DNA from: Rhodocyclaceae bacterium UBA2271 | Lineage (GTDB): Bacteria > Pseudomonadota > Gammaproteobacteria > Burkholderiales > Rhodocyclaceae | DNA length: 53,586 bases | Assembly: GCA_002347405.1 (NCBI GenBank) | Contig: DDXB01000055.1 | Location: forward strand, 1 to 53,586 | Direction: 5' to 3' | Part shown: in pieces, positions 24,493-31,985 of the stretch | Numbering within the stretch: position 1 is the stretch's first letter | Layout of the letters: each line of letters starts with the position of its first letter | Translations under genes and position numbers: made by a program | The notes under the pieces: generated by a model | What the model was told of the DNA's origin: nothing | Databases searched by the model: none | The model's input: only the letters and a program-made list of their open reading frames with translations

Positions 24493-25935
24493 TCAGGCCG
24501 GAGCAGTGGTTTCCCTGGCCAGTGCCAGGATCAAAGCCATGGTGCGCCGGGTGGCGCCCCGATGCCGGGCCGCGAAGGCGCGACCGGCTTCCCCCATCGC
24601 TTGTTTGCATGCTTCATCGGCCATGATGGTCTGCGCCTGCTCGACCAACCCGGCGGCATTGCCGATCTGCCGCGCCGCGCCAGCCGCCAGCGCAGCGCGG
24701 GCGGCCTCGGCGAAGTTGAAGGTCGAGGGGCCGATCAATACCGGCACGCCCACCGCGCAGGGCTCGATGAGGTTCTGACAGCCGAAATCCAGCAGGCTGC
24801 CGCCGACAAAGGCGACATCCGCCGCGGCATAGTAGGCAAACATCTCTCCCATGCTGTCGCCCAGCCAGACCTGCGTATCGGCGGCGACCGGGGCACCATC
24901 CGAACGGCGCTGCATTTTCAGTCCGCGCTGCGTGACAAGCTGCGCCACGGCGGCGAAGCGTTGCGGGTGGCGCGGCACGATCACCAATAATGTCGCCGTA
25001 CCGCCAGCGCCGACTTTATTGCCCCCCCGCGCTCGCAACTCCGGCTCGCTGCCCCCCATGAAATCACCCGAAGCGGTGACGGGGGGGGCGTCGGCTTGGG
25101 ACGGCCCGGCGCCGACTTTCGACCAAGCATCCAGAATCAGCGCCTCCTCGCCTTCGCGCGTGCTGGCGCACAGGAAGACCGGGCGCGTGCCGAGCCGGGC
25201 ACGCAACACCTCGCCGACTTCCACTTGTTCCGCTGGCGGAGTCATGTCGAACTTCATGTTGCCGGTGACGGTGACGGTGGGCGCGCCGAGCGCGCGCAAG
25301 CGTTCCGCATCGTCATTGCCAATGGCCGAGATGGCGGTCAGCTGCTCGAGTGCTTGTCGCGCGAGCCGGGGAAAGCGCGCATAGCGCCGCGCCGATTTTT
25401 CCGAAAGCCGGGCATTCACCAGCAACAGCGGCAAGCCCTGCCCATGGCAAGCGGCAATCAGGTTCGGCCACAATTCGGTTTCCATGATCAAGCCGAGCGT
25501 CGGCCGAAAGTGCCGCAGAAAACGCCGCACTGCCCAGGGCGTGTCGTAAGGCAGATAGACGCGTTCGACCGAGTCGCCGAATAGCCCCTCCGATGCCGCG
25601 CGGCCGGTCGGTGTCATGTGGGTGAGCAGGATGCGGCAGGCCGGAAACTGCTCGCGCAGAGCCGCGATCAGGGGTTGGGCGGCGCGCGTTTCGCCGACCG
25701 AAACGGCGTGAATCCAGAAGGTCTGGAAAGTCGGCGCTGCTGGGACGGAGTGCCCCGTAGCGGGTATGAAATGCCCCGCATGGGGTACGGCGTCAGCGGG
25801 AATGGCGCCATAAAAACCGAAGCGCTCGCCCCAATGCTGCAGATATTCGGGCTGGTGACGTGCCCGCCACAACAAGTGCAGCATCGCCCAGGGCAGCAGG
25901 GCGTTAATGGCGAGCGTGTAGAAAAATCGCGCCAT
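24493..25935 (-). CDS. waaA: 3-deoxy-D-manno-octulosonic acid (Kdo) transferase
   Basis: WaaA transfers Kdo from CMP-Kdo to lipid IVA on the inner face of the cytoplasmic membrane. The N-terminal anchor MARFFYTLAINALLPWAMLHLL is followed by the WGERFG motif with the catalytic Glu. WIHAVSVGETRAAQPLI, LTHMTPTGRA, ETELWPNL, VNARLSEKSARRY and IVPRHPQRF follow, with GGSLLDFGCQNLIEP near the end. The 480 residues are about 50-60 more than usual. Two regions look inserted in frame: residues about 46-71 and about 273-312, both bordered or filled by dispersed repeats. The ATG overlaps the waaC stop by one base (TGATG). The last codons form the right copy of a 51-bp repeat. Confidence 0.9.
   Translation of the reverse strand: MARFFYTLAINALLPWAMLHLLWRARHQPEYLQHWGERFGFYGAIPADAVPHAGHFIPATGHSVPAAPTFQTFWIHAVSVGETRAAQPLIAALREQFPACRILLTHMTPTGRAASEGLFGDSVERVYLPYDTPWAVRRFLRHFRPTLGLIMETELWPNLIAACHGQGLPLLLVNARLSEKSARRYARFPRLARQALEQLTAISAIGNDDAERLRALGAPTVTVTGNMKFDMTPPAEQVEVGEVLRARLGTRPVFLCASTREGEEALILDAWSKVGAGPSQADAPPVTASGDFMGGSEPELRARGGNKVGAGGTATLLVIVPRHPQRFAAVAQLVTQRGLKMQRRSDGAPVAADTQVWLGDSMGEMFAYYAAADVAFVGGSLLDFGCQNLIEPCAVGVPVLIGPSTFNFAEAARAALAAGAARQIGNAAGLVEQAQTIMADEACKQAMGEAGRAFAARHRGATRRTMALILALARETTAPA
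24538..24588 (+). repeat. 51-bp direct repeat, right copy (inside waaA)
   Basis: It is identical to 18856-18906 and is read on the minus strand as the WaaA C-terminal AGRAFAARHRGATRRTM. Confidence 0.92.
25000..25119 (-). repeat. In-frame repeat insertion in waaA, bordered by two core repeats (copies 4 and 5)
   Basis: On the minus strand a variant core starts at 25119 (AAAGTCGGCGCCGGG) and a perfect core at 25017 (AAAGTCGGCGCTGGC, then GGTACGGCG). The interior resembles family A (a C-run, a CGCTTCGGGTGA stem and TTGGGACGGCCCGGCG on the plus strand). It encodes about 40 residues that split the normal WaaA sequence between ALILDAWS and LLVIVPRHP. Confidence 0.8.
25723..25800 (+). repeat. Second in-frame repeat insertion in waaA (core copy 6 plus ~20-bp units)
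   Basis: AAAGTCGGCGCTGC begins at 25727, followed by about three imperfect 20-base units built on GGGACGG or GGGTATG, then TGCCCCGY and AGC/CAT. It encodes WaaA residues about 46-71, just before the conserved WIHAVSVGETRAA. The layout (core, then tandem units) mirrors 7776-7890. Confidence 0.75.
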
Positions 25936-26915
25936 CAGCCAACAAGCTGCAATGCGGCCGCCATCGTTTCCGCGACGCCAGGCGGTGTGCCAAAGCCGCC
26001 AAGATTGACATGGGCTGCCGTGCCGAGCACACCGGTGAGCGCCGGGTCGGATGCTGAATACAGCGCGAGCGTCGGCCGTCCCAATGCGGCAGCCAGATGC
26101 ACCAGGCCGGTATCGACGCCGATAACGACCCGCGCCCCGGCCAGCAGGCCGGCCAGATCGGTCAGGTTCAGCGCCGGTGCCGCGACGGCGTGACCCAGCG
26201 AGGCGGCCAGACGGCTCGCGCGTGAGCGCTCGCTCGCGCTGCCGCCCGGCAGCACGCAGGCCAGCCCCGCATCGTTGAGCGCCTTGCCCAAGGCCAGCCA
26301 GTCGTCCTCCGGCCACTCCTTGTCGGCGCGACTGGTGGCGGTCAATAGCACCGCATAATCGCCCTCATTTACCTTGCTGCGCAGCCAGTCTGCTTGCAAC
26401 GGCGGCGCGGCAATCCCGTAATCGAGCGGCAAATCATCCAGCGCATAGCCCAGCGCGGCGGCCGCGAGCTGGCGATTGCGCACGACGGCATGCAGATTCC
26501 TGGGGATGGCAAAACAGTGATCGTAAAACCGCGCCGCCAGCGGCTCGCGTGCCACCGCAGCCGAAAAGCCAAACCGCTTGCCCCGCGCCTGCGCAGCAAT
26601 CAGCGCACTTTTGAGCAACCCCTGGGTGTCGATGACCGCAGCGTAAAAGTCGGCGCTGGCAGGATGGCGAACCGAGTGGCGATAATTGCCAATTTCACGC
26701 CAGGTGGCCGGCGCCAGCAGCGCCTTGCGCCAACGTCGCACCGCCACCGGAATCACCCGCCGCACGGCCGGATGCAGACGCGGCAGTTCGGCAAAACCCT
26801 CTTCGACCACCCAGTCGATTTCCGCTTGTGGGAAGACGCGCCGAATGTCGCTGGCGACCGGCAGATTGTGGATGACATCGCCCAGCGAAGTGGTTTTGAC
26901 AAGCAGGATGCGCAT
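25935..26915 (-). CDS. waaC: ADP-heptose:LPS heptosyltransferase I
   Basis: WaaC is a GT9-family enzyme that adds the first L-glycero-D-manno-heptose to Kdo of the LPS inner core on the cytoplasmic side. The 326 residues begin MRILLVKTTSLGDVIHNLPVASDI, with the conserved Asp, then AEIDWVVEEGFAE and AVIDTQGLLKSALIA. In the C-terminal nucleotide-sugar domain come TATSRADKEWPEDDW, VLPGGSASE and VIGVDTGLVHLAAALGRPT. The ATG at 26915 gives the normal start. About 10 residues before AVIDTQG (RHSVRHPASADFY) come from core repeat copy 7. A TATAAT at 26925-26930 (minus strand) is a possible -10 box. Confidence 0.92.
   Translation of the reverse strand: MRILLVKTTSLGDVIHNLPVASDIRRVFPQAEIDWVVEEGFAELPRLHPAVRRVIPVAVRRWRKALLAPATWREIGNYRHSVRHPASADFYAAVIDTQGLLKSALIAAQARGKRFGFSAAVAREPLAARFYDHCFAIPRNLHAVVRNRQLAAAALGYALDDLPLDYGIAAPPLQADWLRSKVNEGDYAVLLTATSRADKEWPEDDWLALGKALNDAGLACVLPGGSASERSRASRLAASLGHAVAAPALNLTDLAGLLAGARVVIGVDTGLVHLAAALGRPTLALYSASDPALTGVLGTAAHVNLGGFGTPPGVAETMAAALQLVG
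26646..26669 (+). repeat. Core repeat copy 7, antisense within waaC
   Basis: AAAGTCGGCGCTGGC followed by AGGATGGCG. It is read on the minus strand as part of HPASADF, directly before a conserved WaaC motif. Confidence 0.85.
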
Positions 26916-27051
26916 GGCGCGGCGATTATATCGCCCGGTTTTGCAATACTCCCTCAATAGCCTTATATCTGCGGGTATCTGTATACTTCGCCCCCTGTTC
27001 CTTGCTGTCAGATTCAATTGTGGCTGACAGCTTTTCCCTGAGGTTTTACTA

Positions 27052-28806
27052 GTGGCATTGACAATACTTGGGTTGTCCGGCGCCGTTTCGCATGACCCTT
27101 CCGCTGCGCTTTACATCGACGGCAAACTCGTGGCCGCCGCCGAGGAAGAGCGCTTCGTGCGCGACAAGCATGCCAAGGGACGCATGCCTTACGAGGCGGC
27201 AAAATTCTGTCTGGAATACGCCGGCATCAAGCCCGGCGCTGTCGATGCCGTCGCCATTCCCTTCGCACCGATCAGCCTGGCCGACAAGGCGCGCTGGCAC
27301 TATGCCCGGCGCTACTGGTATGCGCCGGATCGCTCGATCGATGCGATCCTGACGGGCAACCGGCGCTTTTACCGCTATCGCCGGCGCATCGAGTGGTGCC
27401 TGGTACAACTCGGTTTCGACCTGGACAAGACCGAGATCGTGCCGGTCGAACACCATCTGGCTCACGCCTCGAGCGCCTATCACTGCTCGGGTTTCCAGGA
27501 AAAGACCGCGATTCTCGGCATCGACGGCAAGGGCGAGTACGCCACCACCTTCTTCGGTTATGGCGAGAACGGGCGCATCCACAAGCTCAAGGAATTCTAC
27601 GACCCCGAATCGCTGGGCGGCCTCTACGGTGCGATCACCGAATACCTCGGCTTCGAGATGCTCGACGGCGAATACAAGGTGATGGGCATGGCGCCCTATG
27701 GCGACCCGACGCGCTACGACTTCTCGCGCCTGGCCAGGTTCGAGAATGGCGAACTTGTCGTCAATACGGACTACGCGAACGTAATCGGCTTGCGGCGTTT
27801 CAAGGAAAAGGGCAAGGGCTATTTCTTTTCGCCCAAGCTGATTGACTGGCTTGGGCCGAAGCGGGAAGGCGACATTGCCGACGATCCCTACATCCATTAT
27901 GCGGCAAGCATGCAGAAACTCTTCGAGGACCTGTCGCTGCAGATGATGGACTACTACCTCGGCGACATCCTGCGCGAGACCGGCCGGCTCGCCTTCGCTG
28001 GCGGCGGCGCGCTGAACGTCAAGCTCAACCAGAAAATCATCGCCCGACCGGAGGTGAAGGAACTCTTTGTCCAACCTGCCTCGGGTGATTCCGGCACCGC
28101 CATCGGCGCGGCATCCTACGTTTCGGTGCAACGCGGTACGCCTGTCGAGAAGATGGAGCATGTCTATCTTGGCCCCGCCTACAGCAATGAAGACGTGATC
28201 GCCGCCTGCGCGCGCCATCCGGCCAGGCCACAGTGGGAAAAGATCGACGCAGGCGCCAGCGCGGTGCCGCAGCGCATCGCGCAGCTTCTTGTCGATGGCA
28301 ACCCGGTGGCCTGGTTCCAGGGCCGCATGGAATTCGGCCCGCGTGCGCTGGGCGGCCGCTCCATCCTCGGCTGCCCCAGCGTGCCCGGCGTGGCCGACCG
28401 CATCAACGCGCAGATCAAGTTCCGCGAACGCTGGCGCCCGTTCTGCCCGTCGATGCTCGACACGGTCGGGCCGCAAATGTTGCAATCAGATCACCCCGCG
28501 CCCTATATGACCTTCACCTTCGAGGTCGCGGATGAATGGAAGACGCGCGTGCCCGAAGTCGTTCACGAGGACGGCACCTCGCGCGCCCATGTGCTCAAAC
28601 GCGAATTCAATCCGCGCTATTACGACCTGATGCTGGAACTGGAAAAACTTACCGGCAACGGCGTGGTGCTGAATACCTCACTGAATCGCCGCGGCGAACC
28701 GGTGATCTGCTCGCCGACCGATGCGCTGAACATGTTCTTCGGGTCGGATCTGGAGTATCTGATCATGGAAGATATTCTGGTTTGTAAGAGCACCACGCCC
28801 ACATGA
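27052..28806 (+). CDS. Carbamoyltransferase (NodU/CmcH family)
   Basis: This 584-residue cytosolic enzyme of the carbamoyl-phosphate-dependent O-carbamoyltransferase family acts on sugars or antibiotics. The N-terminal Kae1-like domain starts ILGLSGAVSHDPSAALYIDG, with AAAEEERFVRDKHA and the metal/adenylate motif VEHHLAHASSAY (about 132-143). LGIDGKGEYATTF, DGEYKVMGMAPYG and AFAGGGALNVKLNQ follow. The C-terminal carbamoyl domain has WFQGRMEFGPRALGGRSIL and LNTSLNRRGEPVICSP. It probably decorates a surface glycan. The start is GTG 27052. It overlaps the next glycosyltransferase as ATGA and is divergent from waaC. Confidence 0.9.
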   Translation: MALTILGLSGAVSHDPSAALYIDGKLVAAAEEERFVRDKHAKGRMPYEAAKFCLEYAGIKPGAVDAVAIPFAPISLADKARWHYARRYWYAPDRSIDAILTGNRRFYRYRRRIEWCLVQLGFDLDKTEIVPVEHHLAHASSAYHCSGFQEKTAILGIDGKGEYATTFFGYGENGRIHKLKEFYDPESLGGLYGAITEYLGFEMLDGEYKVMGMAPYGDPTRYDFSRLARFENGELVVNTDYANVIGLRRFKEKGKGYFFSPKLIDWLGPKREGDIADDPYIHYAASMQKLFEDLSLQMMDYYLGDILRETGRLAFAGGGALNVKLNQKIIARPEVKELFVQPASGDSGTAIGAASYVSVQRGTPVEKMEHVYLGPAYSNEDVIAACARHPARPQWEKIDAGASAVPQRIAQLLVDGNPVAWFQGRMEFGPRALGGRSILGCPSVPGVADRINAQIKFRERWRPFCPSMLDTVGPQMLQSDHPAPYMTFTFEVADEWKTRVPEVVHEDGTSRAHVLKREFNPRYYDLMLELEKLTGNGVVLNTSLNRRGEPVICSPTDALNMFFGSDLEYLIMEDILVCKSTTPT

Positions 28807-30023
28807 CGATCAGGGTGCTGCAGGTTGTAAAAACAAGCGACGGCGCCCAATGGGCGCTTGATCAAGTTTCCGCATTGGTGAAGCTTGGGTTGGACATTCA
28901 CGTCGTATTGCCTAATGAAGGGGGGCAATTTGGCGAGCAATGGAGACAAACTGGCGCGCAGTTGCATTACTTGAAAATTGATCTCAACATCAAATCACCC
29001 TTGCGATTTGCACAAATGTTGCGGGATATACGCAAACTCGTTAGCATAGTTTCCCCAGACATAATTCATAGCCATTTTTTCAATACAACGATGGCATTGC
29101 GCTATGCTCTCGGCCGCAACCACCCTATTCCCAGAGTATTCCAGGTGCCCGGTCCCGCCCACATGGAATATGCATTTCTACGTTTATGGGAGATCTCCAG
29201 CGCCGGATATGGCGATGTATGGATAGCCTCGAGCAAATACACTATGGATCTTTATCTGAAGGCAGGGGTTTCTCACGCGCGGCTTTATTTGAGCTATTAC
29301 GGCAACAAGGATCAGCCACCCATAACCGGGAAACCCGGATTGCGTGCCAAGTATGGGATCACCTCAAACCAATATGTAATCGGCAATGTGAATTACATGT
29401 ATCCGCCCAGGCGCTACCTGGGTCAGATCAAAGGTATCAAACGTCACGAGGACGTCATTGATGCACTTGGCGCATTAATTAAAAAGAGGGGCGACGTGGT
29501 TGGCTTGATAGTGGGAGGGCAATGGGGTGGTGGATCAGGGTACGAAAAGCAACTCAGAAATCGCGCTGCCAACAAAGGCTGCGGCAAAATAATCATGGTT
29601 GGCAAACTGGTATCGGAGGAAGCGAAGACGGCATGGATGGACTTCGATCTGGCAGTCCATGTCCCCGTCTCGGAAAATTGTGGTGGCGTGATCGAACCCT
29701 TGATGGCTGGTGTGCCCGTAGTGGCATCCGAGGTTGGTGGAATACCCGAGGTCATCATTCCCGGAAAGACTGGCGTGTTGGTGAAGCCGGGACAACCGGC
29801 GCTTCTCGCAGCTGCCATGAATAACATGCTCGAAGACCTGCCGTGCTATCGGGAAATGGCTGAAAACGGCAAAAAATTGATTAACACAATGTTCGACGTT
29901 AAACGAACTTCAGCCGAGGTGGCGATAATATATAAAAATATTCTTAATCCACAGAGTGTAGGAAGTGAACCATTCAACTCAGTGGCGTTTTTGAATGATA
30001 TTGGGAAGTGCCATGTTAATTAA
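28803..30023 (+). CDS. Glycosyltransferase family 4-like (GT-B)
   Basis: The 406-residue protein has two Rossmann-like halves. The N-terminal acceptor half contains VLQVVKTSDGAQWALDQVSAL and PDIIHSHFFNTTMALRYAL. The C-terminal donor half contains GIKRHEDVIDALG, VGLIVGGQWGGGSGYEK and the GT4 signature VPVSENCGGVIEPLMAGVPVVAS, with the EPLMAGVPVV nucleotide-sugar loop and a Glu pair. It is soluble or peripheral on the cytoplasmic side. It is coupled to the carbamoyltransferase by a 4-base overlap and to the acetyltransferase downstream by an 11-base overlap. Base composition is clearly more AT-rich than in the upstream genes, suggesting transfer. Donor and acceptor sugars are unknown. Confidence 0.88.
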   Translation: MTIRVLQVVKTSDGAQWALDQVSALVKLGLDIHVVLPNEGGQFGEQWRQTGAQLHYLKIDLNIKSPLRFAQMLRDIRKLVSIVSPDIIHSHFFNTTMALRYALGRNHPIPRVFQVPGPAHMEYAFLRLWEISSAGYGDVWIASSKYTMDLYLKAGVSHARLYLSYYGNKDQPPITGKPGLRAKYGITSNQYVIGNVNYMYPPRRYLGQIKGIKRHEDVIDALGALIKKRGDVVGLIVGGQWGGGSGYEKQLRNRAANKGCGKIIMVGKLVSEEAKTAWMDFDLAVHVPVSENCGGVIEPLMAGVPVVASEVGGIPEVIIPGKTGVLVKPGQPALLAAAMNNMLEDLPCYREMAENGKKLINTMFDVKRTSAEVAIIYKNILNPQSVGSEPFNSVAFLNDIGKCHVN

Positions 30024-30612
30024 TAATCTGGGAATACTGAAATTAACAAATGTTTTCATGAAGTTCCTACCTCTTCGTTGGCATGGTGCTTTCGTTGGAA
30101 GAGGTGGCAGTATCAGTTGTCCAATCGAAATTGGAAAAGGTACAGTAATAAGTAATGGAATATGTGTAAAAGGGTATGGTCAAGTCAGGATTGGCAAATA
30201 TTGCGCCATTGGCGCCGACGTAAAAATCATTACAAGTAATCATGACACAGCTTTGCCAACCATGAATTTTGTGTTGCAGCAGAAACTGCTTGGGAAGATA
30301 CAACCTTCAAAACAAGGCTGCGTAAAATTGGGCAATGATGTATGGGTAGGTGATAATGTAGTCATATTGCCCGGTGTAGAAATAGCGGATGGCGCAGTAA
30401 TTGGGGCTGGGTCAATCGTCACGAAATGCGTGGGTCCCTATGAAGTTCAGGCAGGCGTGCCTGCCCGACTTGTTAAACTTAGATTGAGTAAAGACTTGGC
30501 GACTAAGATGCAGCGCTTAGCATGGTGGAATTGGGATGAAAAACGAATGATAAATAACAAAAACTTCTTCTCAGGCCCGATCAACGATATAAGTATCGAT
30601 TCCGTGATATAG
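30013..30612 (+). CDS. Hexapeptide-repeat O-acetyltransferase
   Basis: This 199-residue left-handed beta-helix acyltransferase (CatB/WbbJ-like) probably acetylates a sugar of the surface glycan using acetyl-CoA. Hexapeptide repeats run through IGKGTVISNGICVKGYGQVRI and VWVGDNVVILPGVEIADGAVIGAGSIV, with the catalytic-type His in IITSNHDTALP. The ATG at 30013 follows GGGAAG at ideal spacing and is preferred over an in-frame ATG at 29995. It is the last gene of the rightward operon begun by the carbamoyltransferase and is convergent with the flippase. Confidence 0.88.
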   Translation: MLINNLGILKLTNVFMKFLPLRWHGAFVGRGGSISCPIEIGKGTVISNGICVKGYGQVRIGKYCAIGADVKIITSNHDTALPTMNFVLQQKLLGKIQPSKQGCVKLGNDVWVGDNVVILPGVEIADGAVIGAGSIVTKCVGPYEVQAGVPARLVKLRLSKDLATKMQRLAWWNWDEKRMINNKNFFSGPINDISIDSVI

Positions 30613-30646
30613 CCGATTAGTGCCATGACCGGTCTGTATCGATAGA

Positions 30647-31951
30647 TCAGCGGTTAATGAATTTTGGAAACAGTCCGCTAGCATCTGTGTTGAGGCGATG
30701 GCGACAAAAGCCATAAAGCGTAAGATTCCAAAAAATAACTGGTATCGAATTTGCAATGGCGGCACCTATCATTCCATATCTGGGAATCAATAAGATGTTG
30801 AGGCATATTGCAAATAGCATTGTAACGAACAGCACCTTCGCAACCAGGGCTTCGTGTCCGCGATAGGCAAGCAGTAAGGCTACCGGGCCGCAAAGTGCAT
30901 TTACCACCTGCCCGCAAACCAATATATACAGGACATTGACTCCAGCCTTGAAGTCGTCACCGAAAAATCCGAGTATCGATTCTCCCGTCGCTAATAAGGC
31001 TGCAGCAAAAGCAACGGCCAAGCAAGACAAGGGACGCATGATGCGGGTGATGGCATTCTGCAGATCGTCGGGATCATCGCTGTTCCGATGTTTGGCGATA
31101 ACAGGCGCTAATACCGGATAGGTGGCAATAAGCAAGAATGTTACGGTGGTGGCGATTCTTGAAGATATTCCGTAAATGCCAATTTCACTGGTTTCTCGAT
31201 AAAAACCGAGAATTATCAGGTCAATGTTGCCAATGAAGAGATGAGATCCATTAATCATCAGCAACATGAAGGATACCGTTAGCCAGCCTTTGATATTAAA
31301 CAGTGGCTTTGCTGCACGAATCTCCTGGGGCATTAGCTTGCTTTGCCAATACGCACCTACGAGAAATGAAATTGCAATGGCTGCCAGGGTGGCTAGCATT
31401 ACGCGAGGTGCGGTAACCGGATAGCCTGATTGAATTGTGCCAGCGATGAGCGCTATCAATACGATGGGCATAATGACTGCATCAGGCAACAGGCTCTTGA
31501 CGGTGTGCATGAAGCTTCGCAGTGTCGCCTGCCGCAGATATATCAGCCCTCGCAAGGGCAGACAAAGCGCAGCAACCAGCAGGGTATTGCGCTGTGATAT
31601 TGACAAGCGATCTTCAAGCAAGAATACGGTCACGATGACTATCGATGCGACTATGGTCGAGCTGGCAAATATGTACCGATTACCGAATAACAGAATCCCT
31701 TTTGCGTGCGACCAATCGCTGCTTTGAGCATACTGCGGCATGAATCTGAGCAAGGCTTGATCCAGACCTGACTGGCACACCAGGGAAACAATTACCAGCA
31801 ATGAAAGTGCATAGTAATAAACACCATAATCGGCGGCACCCAAGGTGCGGGCAAGTACCAGTTGGGTAAGCAGGACGAGCAAGGCGCCTACAACATATAC
31901 TCCGATGGACCCGCGAATTGCACTTCCCAGTCTTAAGTGCATTTGGGACAT
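30647..31951 (-). CDS. Wzx-like polysaccharide flippase
   Basis: This 434-residue integral inner-membrane protein has about 12 hydrophobic helices and belongs to the MATE/Wzx polysaccharide transporter superfamily. Typical features are the N-terminal GVYVVGALLVLLTQLVLARTLGAADYGVYYYA, charged short loops, and a C-terminal LAYRGHEALVAKVLFV segment. It would move undecaprenyl-linked oligosaccharide to the periplasmic face. It lies in the minus-strand half of the locus, 34 bp after the GT39-like gene. No Wzy polymerase is recognisable nearby, and MsbA is clearly a separate lipid A transporter. Base composition is AT-rich. Confidence 0.85.
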   Translation of the reverse strand: MSQMHLRLGSAIRGSIGVYVVGALLVLLTQLVLARTLGAADYGVYYYALSLLVIVSLVCQSGLDQALLRFMPQYAQSSDWSHAKGILLFGNRYIFASSTIVASIVIVTVFLLEDRLSISQRNTLLVAALCLPLRGLIYLRQATLRSFMHTVKSLLPDAVIMPIVLIALIAGTIQSGYPVTAPRVMLATLAAIAISFLVGAYWQSKLMPQEIRAAKPLFNIKGWLTVSFMLLMINGSHLFIGNIDLIILGFYRETSEIGIYGISSRIATTVTFLLIATYPVLAPVIAKHRNSDDPDDLQNAITRIMRPLSCLAVAFAAALLATGESILGFFGDDFKAGVNVLYILVCGQVVNALCGPVALLLAYRGHEALVAKVLFVTMLFAICLNILLIPRYGMIGAAIANSIPVIFWNLTLYGFCRHRLNTDASGLFPKFINR

Positions 31952-31985
31952 TAATTGGCGACCTGTTTAGCTGCAAGCCAGTTTG

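Noticed and set aside
27049..28485. 478-codon minus-strand open frame
   Set aside because: It is antisense to the well-supported carbamoyltransferase.
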